Shown: in pieces, positions 25,496 to 32,920 of the stretch
Layout: each line of letters starts with the position of its first letter
Numbering within the stretch: position 1 is the stretch's first letter
From: Novosphingobium sp. G106
GTDB lineage: Bacteria; Pseudomonadota; Alphaproteobacteria; Sphingomonadales; Sphingomonadaceae
NCBI RefSeq assembly: GCF_019075875.1
Contig: NZ_JAHOOZ010000003.1
Coordinates: forward strand, 186,001 to 250,000
DNA: 64,000 nucleotides
Direction of reading: 5' to 3'
Made by a program: the position numbers and the translations under genes
The notes under the pieces: generated by a model
Told to the model about the DNA's origin: nothing
Database searches by the model: none
What the model saw: the letters and a program-made list of their open reading frames with translations, nothing else

Positions 25496-26077
25496 ATGTC
25501 AGCATTCGCCAAAAACTTCCTCGGTTTGGCCGCTGCACTTGTGACCGCGTCATGTTCGCCGGGAAACAAGAGTGACCCCGCTACTGCGCCCTCGAGTGCA
25601 GCCATTGATCATGCCGATCCGATCAAGAGCGCCATGTCGGCCGCGCCCTCGGCCGTTGCCGAGAAGGCGGCCATTGTCGTCGCCAATGACGACGGCACGA
25701 TGAAGACCCTGCGTGCGGGGAGCAATGGCTTTACCTGCATGCCCGATAGCCCGGCAACCCCGGGACCGGATCCGATGTGCATGGACGCCAACGCAATGAA
25801 ATGGGCCGAGGCATGGGTAGGCCACAAGCCTCCTCCGACCGATGCCCCAGGGGTCATGTACATGCTCGCCGGCGGCACCGATGCCAGCAATACCGATCCC
25901 TACGCGAAGGCGCCAACCGCGGGCGGTGATTGGATAAAGACCGGCCCCCACCTGATGGTAGTCGGATCGGCCAAAGCGCTCGCGAATTACCCGTCGGGGC
26001 CCAAGCCCGATACCCACGCGCCCTATGTGATGTGGGCGGGCACGCCGTATGCCCACCTCATGATTCCGGTGAGTTGA
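25496..26077 (+). CDS. Exported lipoprotein of unknown function
   Basis: A 193-residue protein with a lipoprotein signal (MSAFAKNFLGLAAALVTASC). A low-complexity linker precedes a domain from about residue 65: TLRAGSNGFTCMPDSPATPG, PMCMDANAMKWAEAWVGHKP, GVMYMLAGGTDASNTDP and a closing PYVMWAGTPYAHLMIPVS. The domain is rich in Met, Cys and Pro. The frame is open 15 bases further upstream. No enzymatic motif was recognised. Confidence 0.7.
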   Translation: MSAFAKNFLGLAAALVTASCSPGNKSDPATAPSSAAIDHADPIKSAMSAAPSAVAEKAAIVVANDDGTMKTLRAGSNGFTCMPDSPATPGPDPMCMDANAMKWAEAWVGHKPPPTDAPGVMYMLAGGTDASNTDPYAKAPTAGGDWIKTGPHLMVVGSAKALANYPSGPKPDTHAPYVMWAGTPYAHLMIPVS

Positions 26078-26110
26078 AACAGCATCGCAAGATCTTTGGG
26101 AGTGCCGATC

Positions 26111-26383
26111 ATGCCGCAGTTCGTGATTGAACGAGATATGCCAGGTGTTGGCGGGCTTGGGGACCAGGAACTCAAGGGCGCATCTGAAAAATCCTGCTCG
26201 GTGCTGCGCGATCTCGGGCCCGAAATCCAATGGGTTCATAGCTACGTAACCGATGACAAGATCTATTGCATTTATCGCGCACCAAGCGCCGAATTGATCG
26301 AGAAGCATGCACGGGACGCGGGATTTCCAGCCAACTCAATTGCGCAGGTACGCGCGGTCATCGATCCCACGACTGCCGAGTAG
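26111..26383 (+). CDS. DUF4242 family protein
   Basis: A 90-residue protein that reads almost as the family consensus: MPQFVIERDMPGVGGLGDQE, SCSVLRDLGPEIQWVHSYVT, DDKIYCIYRAPS and AGFPANSIAQVRAVIDPTTA. DUF4242 proteins are small ferredoxin-fold proteins; some have been described as nickel-binding, which I note from memory only. GGGAG precedes the ATG at 26111. Confidence 0.88.
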   Translation: MPQFVIERDMPGVGGLGDQELKGASEKSCSVLRDLGPEIQWVHSYVTDDKIYCIYRAPSAELIEKHARDAGFPANSIAQVRAVIDPTTAE

Positions 26384-26491
26384 CCGAAATTGAATGAGAG
26401 GCATCGGTGACAATTTCTTCCGACCAATTGCCTTCAAATGCAGCCGGGCCCATCCCCTCGTGGGGGAACACAGGGCGAGCAGGGTACACCC

Positions 26492-26755
26492 ATGAAAAAG
26501 CTCGCTATAGCTATATCCGTCATCGCCATGATGGCGGCGCCCGCTGCGGCCAATGCTGCCGCTTGCCGTGATTCAAAGGGCCACTTCATCAAGTGCGCCG
26601 GGGCGCCTGCGGCCGCGCAGGCACCGGCTGCCAGCCATGCGGCCGCCGCCGCGCACCCGGCGCCGCATGCCACGGCTACAACTCACGCCGCGGCAGCTAC
26701 AACGACCCGCAAGGCACCTTGCCGCGATGCAAAGGGCCGTTTCAAGAAGTGTTGA
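26492..26755 (+). CDS. Exported Ala/His-rich protein with two Cys repeats
   Basis: An 87-residue protein with a signal peptide (MKKLAIAISVIAMMAAPAAA). The mature part carries two copies of a CRD(S/A)KG-x-F-x-KC motif (CRDSKGHFIKC near the start, CRDAKGRFKKC at the end) joined by an Ala/His/Thr linker with spaced His residues. Paired Cys suggest two small disulphide loops or metal sites. Function unknown. Confidence 0.68.
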   Translation: MKKLAIAISVIAMMAAPAAANAAACRDSKGHFIKCAGAPAAAQAPAASHAAAAAHPAPHATATTHAAAATTTRKAPCRDAKGRFKKC

Positions 26756-26987
26756 TCGTCAGGACCGGCGAGCGACCAATCGATCGTTCGCCGGTTTCAC
26801 TCGTGAAATTGAGCGGCACCTGCTTCTGATCGGGAAGTGCGGGAGGTAAATCCTAGCAAGCTGAAAGCTTCGTGATCTCAATTCTGGATAGGGGACAAGA
26901 CTTTCGAAATTAATTGGATGCTTTTCCGCTTCTCGCTCGTTCTTCCCACGCACGACAATCAGCCGCTGAAGAATATGGGAGAACACC

Positions 26988-27683
26988 ATGAAGACCATTA
27001 TCCTCGCGAGCGCGGCTACACTGGCCCTCGCGGTTCCGGCATCGGCGCAAATCCTCGGCGGCGCTGGCGGCGTGGTCGGCGGTGCAGGAAGTACCGTTGG
27101 CGGCACGCTTGGAACGGACATCGGCCGTACGACGGGATCGGTCAGCAGCTCGACCGACGCGGCAACGCGCGGAAGTGCCTCGGTCGATCACCGCCGGGGC
27201 TCGGCGAGCGCAACCGGATCGGCGACCGGCAGCAACTCGACTTCGGCCACTGGCACGGTCGCGAACACGACCGGGCATGGCGCCGGATCGGTGAGCCAGA
27301 ACATTGGGGGTAGCGCGAACGCCCAGCTTGTCGGAACAGACGCCGTTCGGGATAGCGTGGGCAATGTCCGACAGACGACGACCGGCGCTGCTCAGAGCGC
27401 GACGGGTCATGCTTCGATGCTCGCGGCTCGGGGGAGCGCGGCTGCTTCCAGGGCAGGGCATTTCGCGGTTTCGCGCGGCATGATGGTGCGTGATCGCGCC
27501 GGCCAGACCGTCGGCCGCGTCCGATCGGTCGCAACCGATCGTGCCGGCGCCGTGCGCACGCTCGTGGTGAACACCGCACGTGGTCCGGTGACACTGCCCG
27601 CAGCGAACTTCGAAGGTTCAGGCAATGTCCTGGTCAGCGCTATGCAAACCAGCGATGTTGCCGCTTCGGCTCAGCGCCACTGA
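26988..27683 (+). CDS. Exported Gly/Ser/Thr-rich protein with PRC-barrel-like end
   Basis: A 231-residue protein with a signal peptide (MKTIILASAATLALAVPASA). Residues 20-150 are low-complexity Gly/Ser/Thr/Ala (STVGGTLGTDIGRTTGSVSS). The C-terminal 70 residues look like a PRC-barrel-type beta domain (MVRDRAGQTVGRVRSVATDR, TLVVNTARGPVTLPAANF). It is probably periplasmic or surface-associated and might be a stress or envelope protein; no function is known. Confidence 0.68.
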   Translation: MKTIILASAATLALAVPASAQILGGAGGVVGGAGSTVGGTLGTDIGRTTGSVSSSTDAATRGSASVDHRRGSASATGSATGSNSTSATGTVANTTGHGAGSVSQNIGGSANAQLVGTDAVRDSVGNVRQTTTGAAQSATGHASMLAARGSAAASRAGHFAVSRGMMVRDRAGQTVGRVRSVATDRAGAVRTLVVNTARGPVTLPAANFEGSGNVLVSAMQTSDVAASAQRH

Positions 27684-27940
27684 CCTAGAGGCGGGACCGG
27701 TTGCGAGCATTCGTTTCCGGTCCCGCCAATCAGGCGAAGGTACGCCCTGATCGCCGCGCTTGTTTGAACGCAAGGCCAGTCTCAAATCCGTGCAAGCAGA
27801 TATCAGCGCACGAGAGGCATCCGTCTCCTGGCGTCGACCGATGCCTCTCTGGTGGGGACTGGGATCCATGCAGCCGTTGTTCGAGAACCGGTTCAGTGCC
27901 GTGGCGGTTGCATCAGCGCGCCAGGGGCGGGCAAAGAAAA

Positions 27941-27960
27941 ACCCCCGCCGTGGCGGGGGT
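27941..27960 (-). terminator. Hairpin terminator on the minus strand
   Basis: ACCCCCGC pairs with GCGGGGGT around CGTG. On the minus strand it is followed by TTTTTCTTT, typical of an intrinsic terminator. The nearest leftward gene ends at 28399, so it would end a long 3' region or an unannotated RNA. Confidence 0.6.
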
Positions 27961-28316
27961 CAAAAGGATGAGGTTGTCGAAAGTGACAGTCGGCCTCAGG
28001 GCGCCGACATATCCTAGACGCCATGGCAAAGCAGAGTCCGCAGTCGGAAAGGACAAGCGCTTCTGGCCTTGCGGACGTCGGGGTACCGAGTCGCTTTCCC
28101 GGAGGCTACTGCCGGTTGAACTGGAAAGGACTCGGCGGGACCGATTGAGGCGCTAGCTTCCTAAACACCCGGCCACATTGAATTTTCTCAACGACTGCGG
28201 TTCCTGAATGGTCGTGTCGTTATGACCGCGATGGGCTCTCGGGTCGCAAGTTTGAGGAGGCATCCCGTTGTCAGTGCGGCGACACTGGCCAATCGATACA
28301 ATTTTGACCCTCGACT

Positions 28317-28340
28317 TGCCCCCGCGTCCGCGCGGGGGCA
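28317..28340 (+). terminator. Hairpin terminator on the plus strand
   Basis: TGCCCCCGCG pairs with CGCGGGGGCA around TCCG, followed by CTTTT. No rightward gene ends nearby, so it may close an unannotated small RNA or only insulate the leftward gene. Confidence 0.55.
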
Positions 28341-28398
28341 CTTTTGCCGCTGACCTACCAATCTAGAGGATTTGCAGAACTAAGCGGTTTTGGGCCCT

Positions 28399-28713
28399 TC
28401 AATACCCAGTCATGCTTTCTGGCGGCACATCGTAATTGAGATCGCGATACTCGCCGCGATCGCGATCAACGGTCTTTTGGGCTGGTTCGGCCGGCTCGGT
28501 CGCAGGACCTTCAAGCCAGACCGCGGCAATGAAAGCCTCACCGTCCCGGATAAAGCCGGCCTTGGAGACCGTGTAATCACCGCCTTGGCTTCCATCCGTG
28601 AAGCAAAGGACGTCGCCGACTTTCGGAAGGACGGGAAAATTGTGATCACTGCCACTGAAGAGGGAGCCATCGCTGGAGTCGAGGCTGCGCGGCACGAAGA
28701 CGCGAACGATCAT
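28399..28713 (-). CDS. Hypothetical protein (104 residues)
   Basis: MIVRVFVPRSLDSSDGSLFS opens a small beta-rich protein with LPKVGDVLCFTDGSQGGDYT and FIRDGEAFIAAVWLEGP; the tail is polar. GGGAG lies eight bases upstream of the ATG. An opposite-strand frame over the same bases looks like a shadow. No family was recognised. Confidence 0.6.
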   Translation of the reverse strand: MIVRVFVPRSLDSSDGSLFSGSDHNFPVLPKVGDVLCFTDGSQGGDYTVSKAGFIRDGEAFIAAVWLEGPATEPAEPAQKTVDRDRGEYRDLNYDVPPESMTGY

Positions 28714-28760
28714 CTGGCTTACTCCCGGCCTTCACGCGCCAGTAGTCGTCAGCCTGCAAA

Positions 28761-28913
28761 CTAGCGTGTGTACTTCAACAAAGATGGGTCGGGGCCATGG
28801 CAACTCAAGGGGTTCCATTTGCTGCAGTAGTCGGCAGTCATTGTTGCCGCGGCGAGCAGAGCCGCTCCCGCAAGGCCGACTGCCACACCGCCGTACATGG
28901 CTTTGCGTCTCAT
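28761..28913 (-). CDS. Small membrane protein (50 residues)
   Basis: MRRKAMYGGVAVGLAGAALL is a basic start plus one hydrophobic span, continuing LAAATMTADY; the tail CSKWNPLSCHGPDPSLLKYT has two Cys. AAGGGG lies eight bases upstream of the ATG. It could be a small inner-membrane or lipoprotein-like peptide. Too short for firm family assignment. Confidence 0.5.
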   Translation of the reverse strand: MRRKAMYGGVAVGLAGAALLAAATMTADYCSKWNPLSCHGPDPSLLKYTR

Positions 28914-29120
28914 ATTTGAATACCCCTTGGAGCCGGGCGCACTGGGGCGGCTCACCATCCACTAAGGGGCGCTGGTTACGAACCGTTCCCATGCAATCTC
29001 AAAATGTTGCGACTGTTGCTTCGCCGCATCACCGACTTTGTAATACGATACCGCGGACAACCGCCGACTTCCCGGACATTCCAGCTCGATTTCTCATCGC
29101 CTAAAAGCCGCCCTCTGCTA

Positions 29121-29798
29121 GGGCTCAGACTCGTTCAGAGCCAGAACGCTACGGCGGTGGCGAGCGCTACGCCTGAAAGGAAGTTGGCAGCGAGCTTGTC
29201 GTAGCGGGTTGCGACGCGGCGGAAGTCCTTCAATCGGCAGAAGGCGTTCTCGATTAAGTGGCGGCCGCGATAGCGTTGCTGGTCGTAGCGGATGGCGCGC
29301 TTGCGGTTGCGGCGGCCTGGGATGACGGGTGTGATGCCGCCCTCGCGCAGCGAGCGGCGCAGCCGGTCGGCATCGTACCCTTTGTCGCCCAGCAGGTAGC
29401 GCATCCGCCCGGCGCGCTCGAGCAGCGCGGGGGCGGCCTTCACGTCGCTGACGTTCCCGGGCGTCAGCATCAGCGCATAAGAACGGCCGATGACGTCGGT
29501 GAGCACGTGGACCTTGGTCGTCCAGCCGCCGCGCGAACGGCCGATCGCTTGCGTCGTGCGCCCCCTTTTTCCCCGAAAGCCGCGCGCTGGGCTTTGATGT
29601 AGGTGCTGTCGATCGCGGTGCTTCGCGCGACCACCCCGGCATCGACCAGCGCGTCGAGAAGCTTGAGTCAGAAGCCCCGCCGCGACCATCGGTTGAAGCG
29701 GTTGTAAACCGTCGTTGACGGCCCATACTCGGCCGGGCAGTCGCACCAGCGGCACCCGACCTTGAGCACGTGCAGGATGCCCGAGATCACCCTGCGAT
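29121..29798 (-). mobile_element. IS5-family remnant cut by an IS3 element
   Basis: The outer end is near 29121 (GGCTCAGACTCG). The inner end is cut at 29798 by the complete IS3 element, removing the transposase N-terminus and the other terminal repeat. Confidence 0.7.
29135..29798 (-). pseudogene. IS5-family transposase fragment
   Basis: The leftward reading gives NRRVISGILHVLKVGCRWCD and YNRFNRWSRRGF, then an in-frame TGA where Trp is expected (about 29670), then LKLLDALVDAGVVARSTAID. A frame change near 29565 equals one lost base, after which the DDE core continues as SRGGWTTKVHVLTDVIGRSY, ALMLTPGNVSDVKAAPALLE, GDKGYDADRLRRSL and LIENAFCRLKDFRR. With N-terminal loss, a stop and a frame change it is dead. 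Confidence 0.8.
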
Positions 29799-29878
29799 TG
29801 ACCTGCCTCCCGGATCCTGGACCGTTTGGAGCTGGAAAATTCCAGTTATGATTGGAGGGCCAGGATACGGAGTGAGCG

Positions 29879-30157
29879 ATGAAGAGGACGAAGTTTTCGG
29901 AGGCGCAGATCGCCTTCGTGCTCAAGCAGGCCGAGGATGGCACGTCTGTCGGCGAAGTGTGCCGCAAGGCTGGGATCAGCGAAGCGACCTACTATAATTG
30001 GCGTAAGAAATACGCCGGGCTGATGCCGTCGGAGATGAAGCGGCTGCGCCAGCTCGAGGAGGAGAACGCCAAGCTCAAGCGGCTGGTGGCGGACCTCAGC
30101 CTGGACAAAGCCATGCTGCAGGATGTCGTCTCGCGAGCCGCAGGCCAGCGCAGCTAA
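29879..30157 (+). CDS. IS3-family transposase OrfA (first element)
   Basis: A 92-residue helix-turn-helix protein: MKRTKFSEAQIAFVLKQAED, SVGEVCRKAGISEATYYNWR, then a leucine-zipper-like helix (RLRQLEEENAKLKRLVADLS). It binds the element ends and can be joined to OrfB. It overlaps OrfB by 35 bases and is intact. Confidence 0.9.
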   Translation: MKRTKFSEAQIAFVLKQAEDGTSVGEVCRKAGISEATYYNWRKKYAGLMPSEMKRLRQLEEENAKLKRLVADLSLDKAMLQDVVSRAAGQRS

Positions 30158-30998
30158 ATCTTTGAGGCCTGATCGGCGGCGGCAGCTGGTCGATGATGTT
30201 CGCGGCACGTGGCAGGTCAGCATCCGGCGGGCCTGCGCCGTGCTTCGGGCAGAACGATCGAGCTACCACTACCGCGGTTGCCGCACCGATCAGGCCGACC
30301 TCAAGAAGCGCATCCGGGAGATCGCGGAGACGCGTGTGCGTTACGGGTATCGCCGTGTTCCCGTCCTGCTCCGGCGCAAGGGGTGGGAGATCAACGGCAA
30401 GCGAGTCTGCCGGCTTTACAAGGAGTTGGGCCTGCAATTGCGCAAGAAAGCGCCTCGCCGACGAGTGAAGGCAAAGCTGAGGGAAGGCCGCTGCGCGGCC
30501 TCCCGCGTCAATGATGTCTGGGCCATGGACTTCGTCCATGACCAGCTAGCGACCGGACCGAAGCTGCGCATCCTGACGGTGGTCGACACGTTCAGCCGGT
30601 TCTCGCCGGCGGTCGAACCCCGGTTCCGGTTCCGGGCACCGGACGTGATCGAGGTGCTCGAGCGGGTCTGCGCGAAAGTTGGCTACCCGGCCTCGATCAG
30701 GGTCGACCAAGGCAGCGAGTTCATCTCCCGCGAGCTCGATCTGTGGGCCTACATGAAGGGAGTGACGCTCGACTTCTCGCGGCCTGGCAAGCCGACCGAC
30801 AATGCGTTTATCGAAAGCTTCAACGGCAAGTTCCGGGCGGAGTGCTTGAACGCCCACTGGTTCATGAGCCTGGATGACGCGGTGCGAAAATGCGAGGCTT
30901 GGCGTCGAGACTACAACGAAGTACGACCGCACAGCGCGATCGGCAACAAACCGCCGATATCGCTGCTATCCGCGTCAGTGGCACATGGCCCGCCCTGA
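30123..30998 (+). CDS. IS3-family transposase OrfB (first element)
   Basis: A 291-residue DDE integrase. HTH_21-like region at 30-110 (VRYGYRRVPVLLRRKGW), then the rve core: first Asp in VWAMDFVHDQLATG, second in SIRVDQGSEFISRE, Glu in TDNAFIESFNGKF. The ending RRDYNEVRPHSAIGNKPP is typical of the IS407/IS51 groups. It has its own ATG within orfA. All catalytic residues are present, so the element may be active. Confidence 0.92.
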   Translation: MSSREPQASAAKSLRPDRRRQLVDDVRGTWQVSIRRACAVLRAERSSYHYRGCRTDQADLKKRIREIAETRVRYGYRRVPVLLRRKGWEINGKRVCRLYKELGLQLRKKAPRRRVKAKLREGRCAASRVNDVWAMDFVHDQLATGPKLRILTVVDTFSRFSPAVEPRFRFRAPDVIEVLERVCAKVGYPASIRVDQGSEFISRELDLWAYMKGVTLDFSRPGKPTDNAFIESFNGKFRAECLNAHWFMSLDDAVRKCEAWRRDYNEVRPHSAIGNKPPISLLSASVAHGPP

Positions 30999-31053
30999 CG
31001 TCGGAACGCTGGATAGCCCCCAGCCAGGCGGTCCAGGATCGGGGAGCAGCTCA

Positions 31054-31643
31054 ACCGTTGAAGCTCTCAACGTAGCCGTTCTGCATGGGCTTGCCCGGCG
31101 CGATGTAATGCCACTCGACGCCGATCTCCCCGCACCAGGCCAGCACTGCGTTCGAGGTCAGCTCGGTGCCGTTGTCGCTGACGATCATCCCTGGCTTGCC
31201 GCGCTCGGCGATCAGATCGGTGAGCTCGCGCACGACCCTGCGCCCCGAGATCGAGGTGTCCGGCACCGCGCGGAGGCACTCCCGGGTCACATCATCGACG
31301 ATGTTGAGCACCCGAAACCGGCGTCCCGACGCCATCTGATCGTGCACAAAGTCGAGGCTCCAGCGCTGGTTGGGCAGCGCCAGCACCGGCGCGGGAGCAC
31401 GCGCACCGATAGCGCGGCGGCAGTTGCGTCTTCGTCGGACCGCCAGCTTCTCCTCGCGGTAGAGCCGCTGGGTCTTCTTGTGATTGATCACCACGCCCTC
31501 CCGACGCAGCAGGATGTGCAGCCGGCGATAGCCGAAACGGCGGCGCTGCTGAGCCAGCTCGCGCAGCTTCGACCGAAGCTCGGCATCATCATCCCGCTGC
31601 GACCGATAGCGCATGCTCTTCCGATCGGCGCCGATAACACGGT
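31054..31643 (-). pseudogene. IS3-family OrfB fragment (second, different IS)
   Basis: A leftward OrfB piece with MRYRSQRDDDAELRSKLREL, RRFGYRRLHILLRREGVVIN and the core WSLDFVHDQMASGRRFRVLN, IVSDNGTELTSNAVLAWCGE, ending QNGYVESFNG exactly where the first IS3 element begins. Its upstream part and orfA are removed by the second IS3 element at 31644. It is therefore a remnant trapped between two insertions. It is more similar to IS511/IS2-type OrfB than to the flanking copies. Confidence 0.82.
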
Positions 31644-31721
31644 TGACGTCCCCCCGCTTTCTTCCTCCGGTTTGAATGAGAGTTTTCCGGTAATGTGATC
31701 CTCGTGCTGAAGGAGCATACC

Positions 31722-31988
31722 GTGAAGAAGAGTCGCTATACCGAAGAGCAGATCGCCTACGCGCTGAAGCAGGCGGAGACGGGAACCCCGGTGGCTGAAG
31801 TGCTGCGCCGGATGGGGATTTCGGAGCAGACGTTTTATCGCTGGAAGAAGCTGTATGGCGGGCTTGGCGTGGGCGAGTTGCGCCGGCTGAAGCAGCTCGA
31901 GGACGAGAACCGGAAGCTCAAGCAGCTGGTGGCAGATCTCAGCCTGGACAAGCATATCCTTCAGGACGTGCTGTCAAAAAAAGTCTGA
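31722..31988 (+). CDS. IS3-family transposase OrfA (second element)
   Basis: An 88-residue protein from GTG with AAGGAG seven bases upstream (the frame is open from 31695): [40 protein letters not shown], then a zipper helix [21 protein letters not shown] run of seven A at 31976-31982 precedes the stop and fits programmed -1 slippage into orfB. Confidence 0.9.
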   Translation: MKKSRYTEEQIAYALKQAETGTPVAEVLRRMGISEQTFYRWKKLYGGLGVGELRRLKQLEDENRKLKQLVADLSLDKHILQDVLSKKV

Positions 31989-32020
31989 GGCCTGCTCGGC
32001 AGCGCGAGATTGCCCGGTAT

Positions 32021-32821
32021 GTGCAGTCAGCCCATGCGGTCAGCGAGCGACGCAGTTGCGCCGTGCTGACGTTTGATCGGCGAAGTGTGCGATACCGGTC
32101 CATCCGAGCCGATCAGACACCTCTGATCATGCGCATCCGGGACATCGCGCAGACCCGGATGCGATACGGCTACTTCAGGATCTACATCCTGCTTCGCCGT
32201 GAAGGATGGGTGGTGAACCACAAGAGGGTCTACCGGCTGTACCGGGAAGACGGCTTGAGTTTGCGGCTCAAACGGCCGCGCCGACACGTCAGCGCGGCTC
32301 GGCGGGAGAGGCAGCCGTCGGCGCTGGCCCCTAACGAGATGTGGTCGATGGACTTCGTCTCGGACGCCTTGTTCGATGGTCGGCGCTTGCGTGCTCTGAC
32401 GGTTGTCGATGCCTACACCCGGGAGGCCCTGGCGATCGACGTCGACCAGGGCATCAAGGGCGAGCAGGTGGTCGAGGCGATGGACCGGATCGCATCGATC
32501 CGCGGTGCCCCGCGCGCTATACGCGTGGACAATGGCCCCGAGTTTATCTCGAAGGCGCTGGATCGCTGGGCCTACGAGAACGGGGTTACGCTGGACTTCT
32601 CGCGGCCTGGCAAGCCGACCGACAACGCCTTCGTGGAATCGTTCAATGGCCGGTTCCGCGACGAATGCCTGAACACCCATTGGTTCTTGTCTCTCGCCGA
32701 CGCGAGGAGCAAGATCGACGCGTGGCGACGGGACTATAACGAGTGCCGTCCTCACACCTCCCTGGGCTGGCTTACGCCAGCCGAATTTGCCTCATCTGCC
32801 GGGGTTAACCCCGGCAGATGA
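32021..32821 (+). CDS. IS3-family transposase OrfB (second element)
   Basis: At least 266 residues, probably made as a fusion with OrfA through -1 slippage at the A7 run; 32021 is only the first in-frame ATG. Core residues: Asp in [14 protein letters not shown], Asp in [14 protein letters not shown], Glu in [13 protein letters not shown]. The end is [20 protein letters not shown]. The frame is intact and catalytic residues are present, so it may be active. Confidence 0.9.
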   Translation: MQSAHAVSERRSCAVLTFDRRSVRYRSIRADQTPLIMRIRDIAQTRMRYGYFRIYILLRREGWVVNHKRVYRLYREDGLSLRLKRPRRHVSAARRERQPSALAPNEMWSMDFVSDALFDGRRLRALTVVDAYTREALAIDVDQGIKGEQVVEAMDRIASIRGAPRAIRVDNGPEFISKALDRWAYENGVTLDFSRPGKPTDNAFVESFNGRFRDECLNTHWFLSLADARSKIDAWRRDYNECRPHTSLGWLTPAEFASSAGVNPGR

Positions 32822-32920
32822 GGGCCGGAAGCTCACATAATACCCGGACGCGAAACCGGGGGACCCTCAGAGGGCCGGAAGCTCACATAATACCCGGACG
32901 CGAAACCGGGGGACCCTCAG
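32821..32920. repeat. Exact 50-bp tandem duplication at the IS3 right end
   Basis: Bases 32821-32870 and 32871-32920 are identical. The unit contains the terminal inverted repeat and the end of orfB. It may result from imprecise transposition, slippage, or a one-ended insertion into an existing IS end. Confidence 0.92.

Larger units (their letters stand above)
27684..28398. other. Intergenic region with two hairpins, no supported gene
   Basis: 715 bases between a rightward exported-protein gene and the end of a leftward gene. A 41-residue open frame (28023-28148) lacks a ribosome site. Two strong hairpins (27941-27960 and 28317-28340) lie in it and could bound a small RNA transcript, but no promoter was identified. 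Confidence 0.4.
29799..31053 (+). mobile_element. Complete IS3-family element (first copy)
   Basis: About 1255 bases, bounded by imperfect inverted repeats starting TGACCTGCCTCCCGGATCC on the left and TGAGCTGCTCCCCGATCC on the right (reverse complement), both continuing into TGGACCG. It contains overlapping orfA and orfB. No target duplication was seen: the flanks are an IS5 fragment and a different IS3 fragment, so the element may have mediated a deletion or recombined. Confidence 0.8.
31644..32919 (+). mobile_element. Second IS3-family element with duplicated right end
   Basis: The left end begins TGACGTCCCCCCGCTTTC; the right end read in reverse begins TGAGGGTCCCCCGGTTTC. The right 50 bases occur twice in exact tandem, so the outer end is at 32919 and the inner one at 32869. 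It carries orfA and orfB. The element abuts the truncated methylase/helicase gene on the right and an IS3 fragment on the left. Confidence 0.82.

Noticed and set aside
28023..28148. A 41-residue rightward frame
   Set aside because: No ribosome site; composition not convincing.
29879..30998. The offset between orfA and orfB of the first IS3 as another base-calling error
   Set aside because: orfB has its own ATG overlapping orfA, as usual for this IS3 group, so no error is needed.
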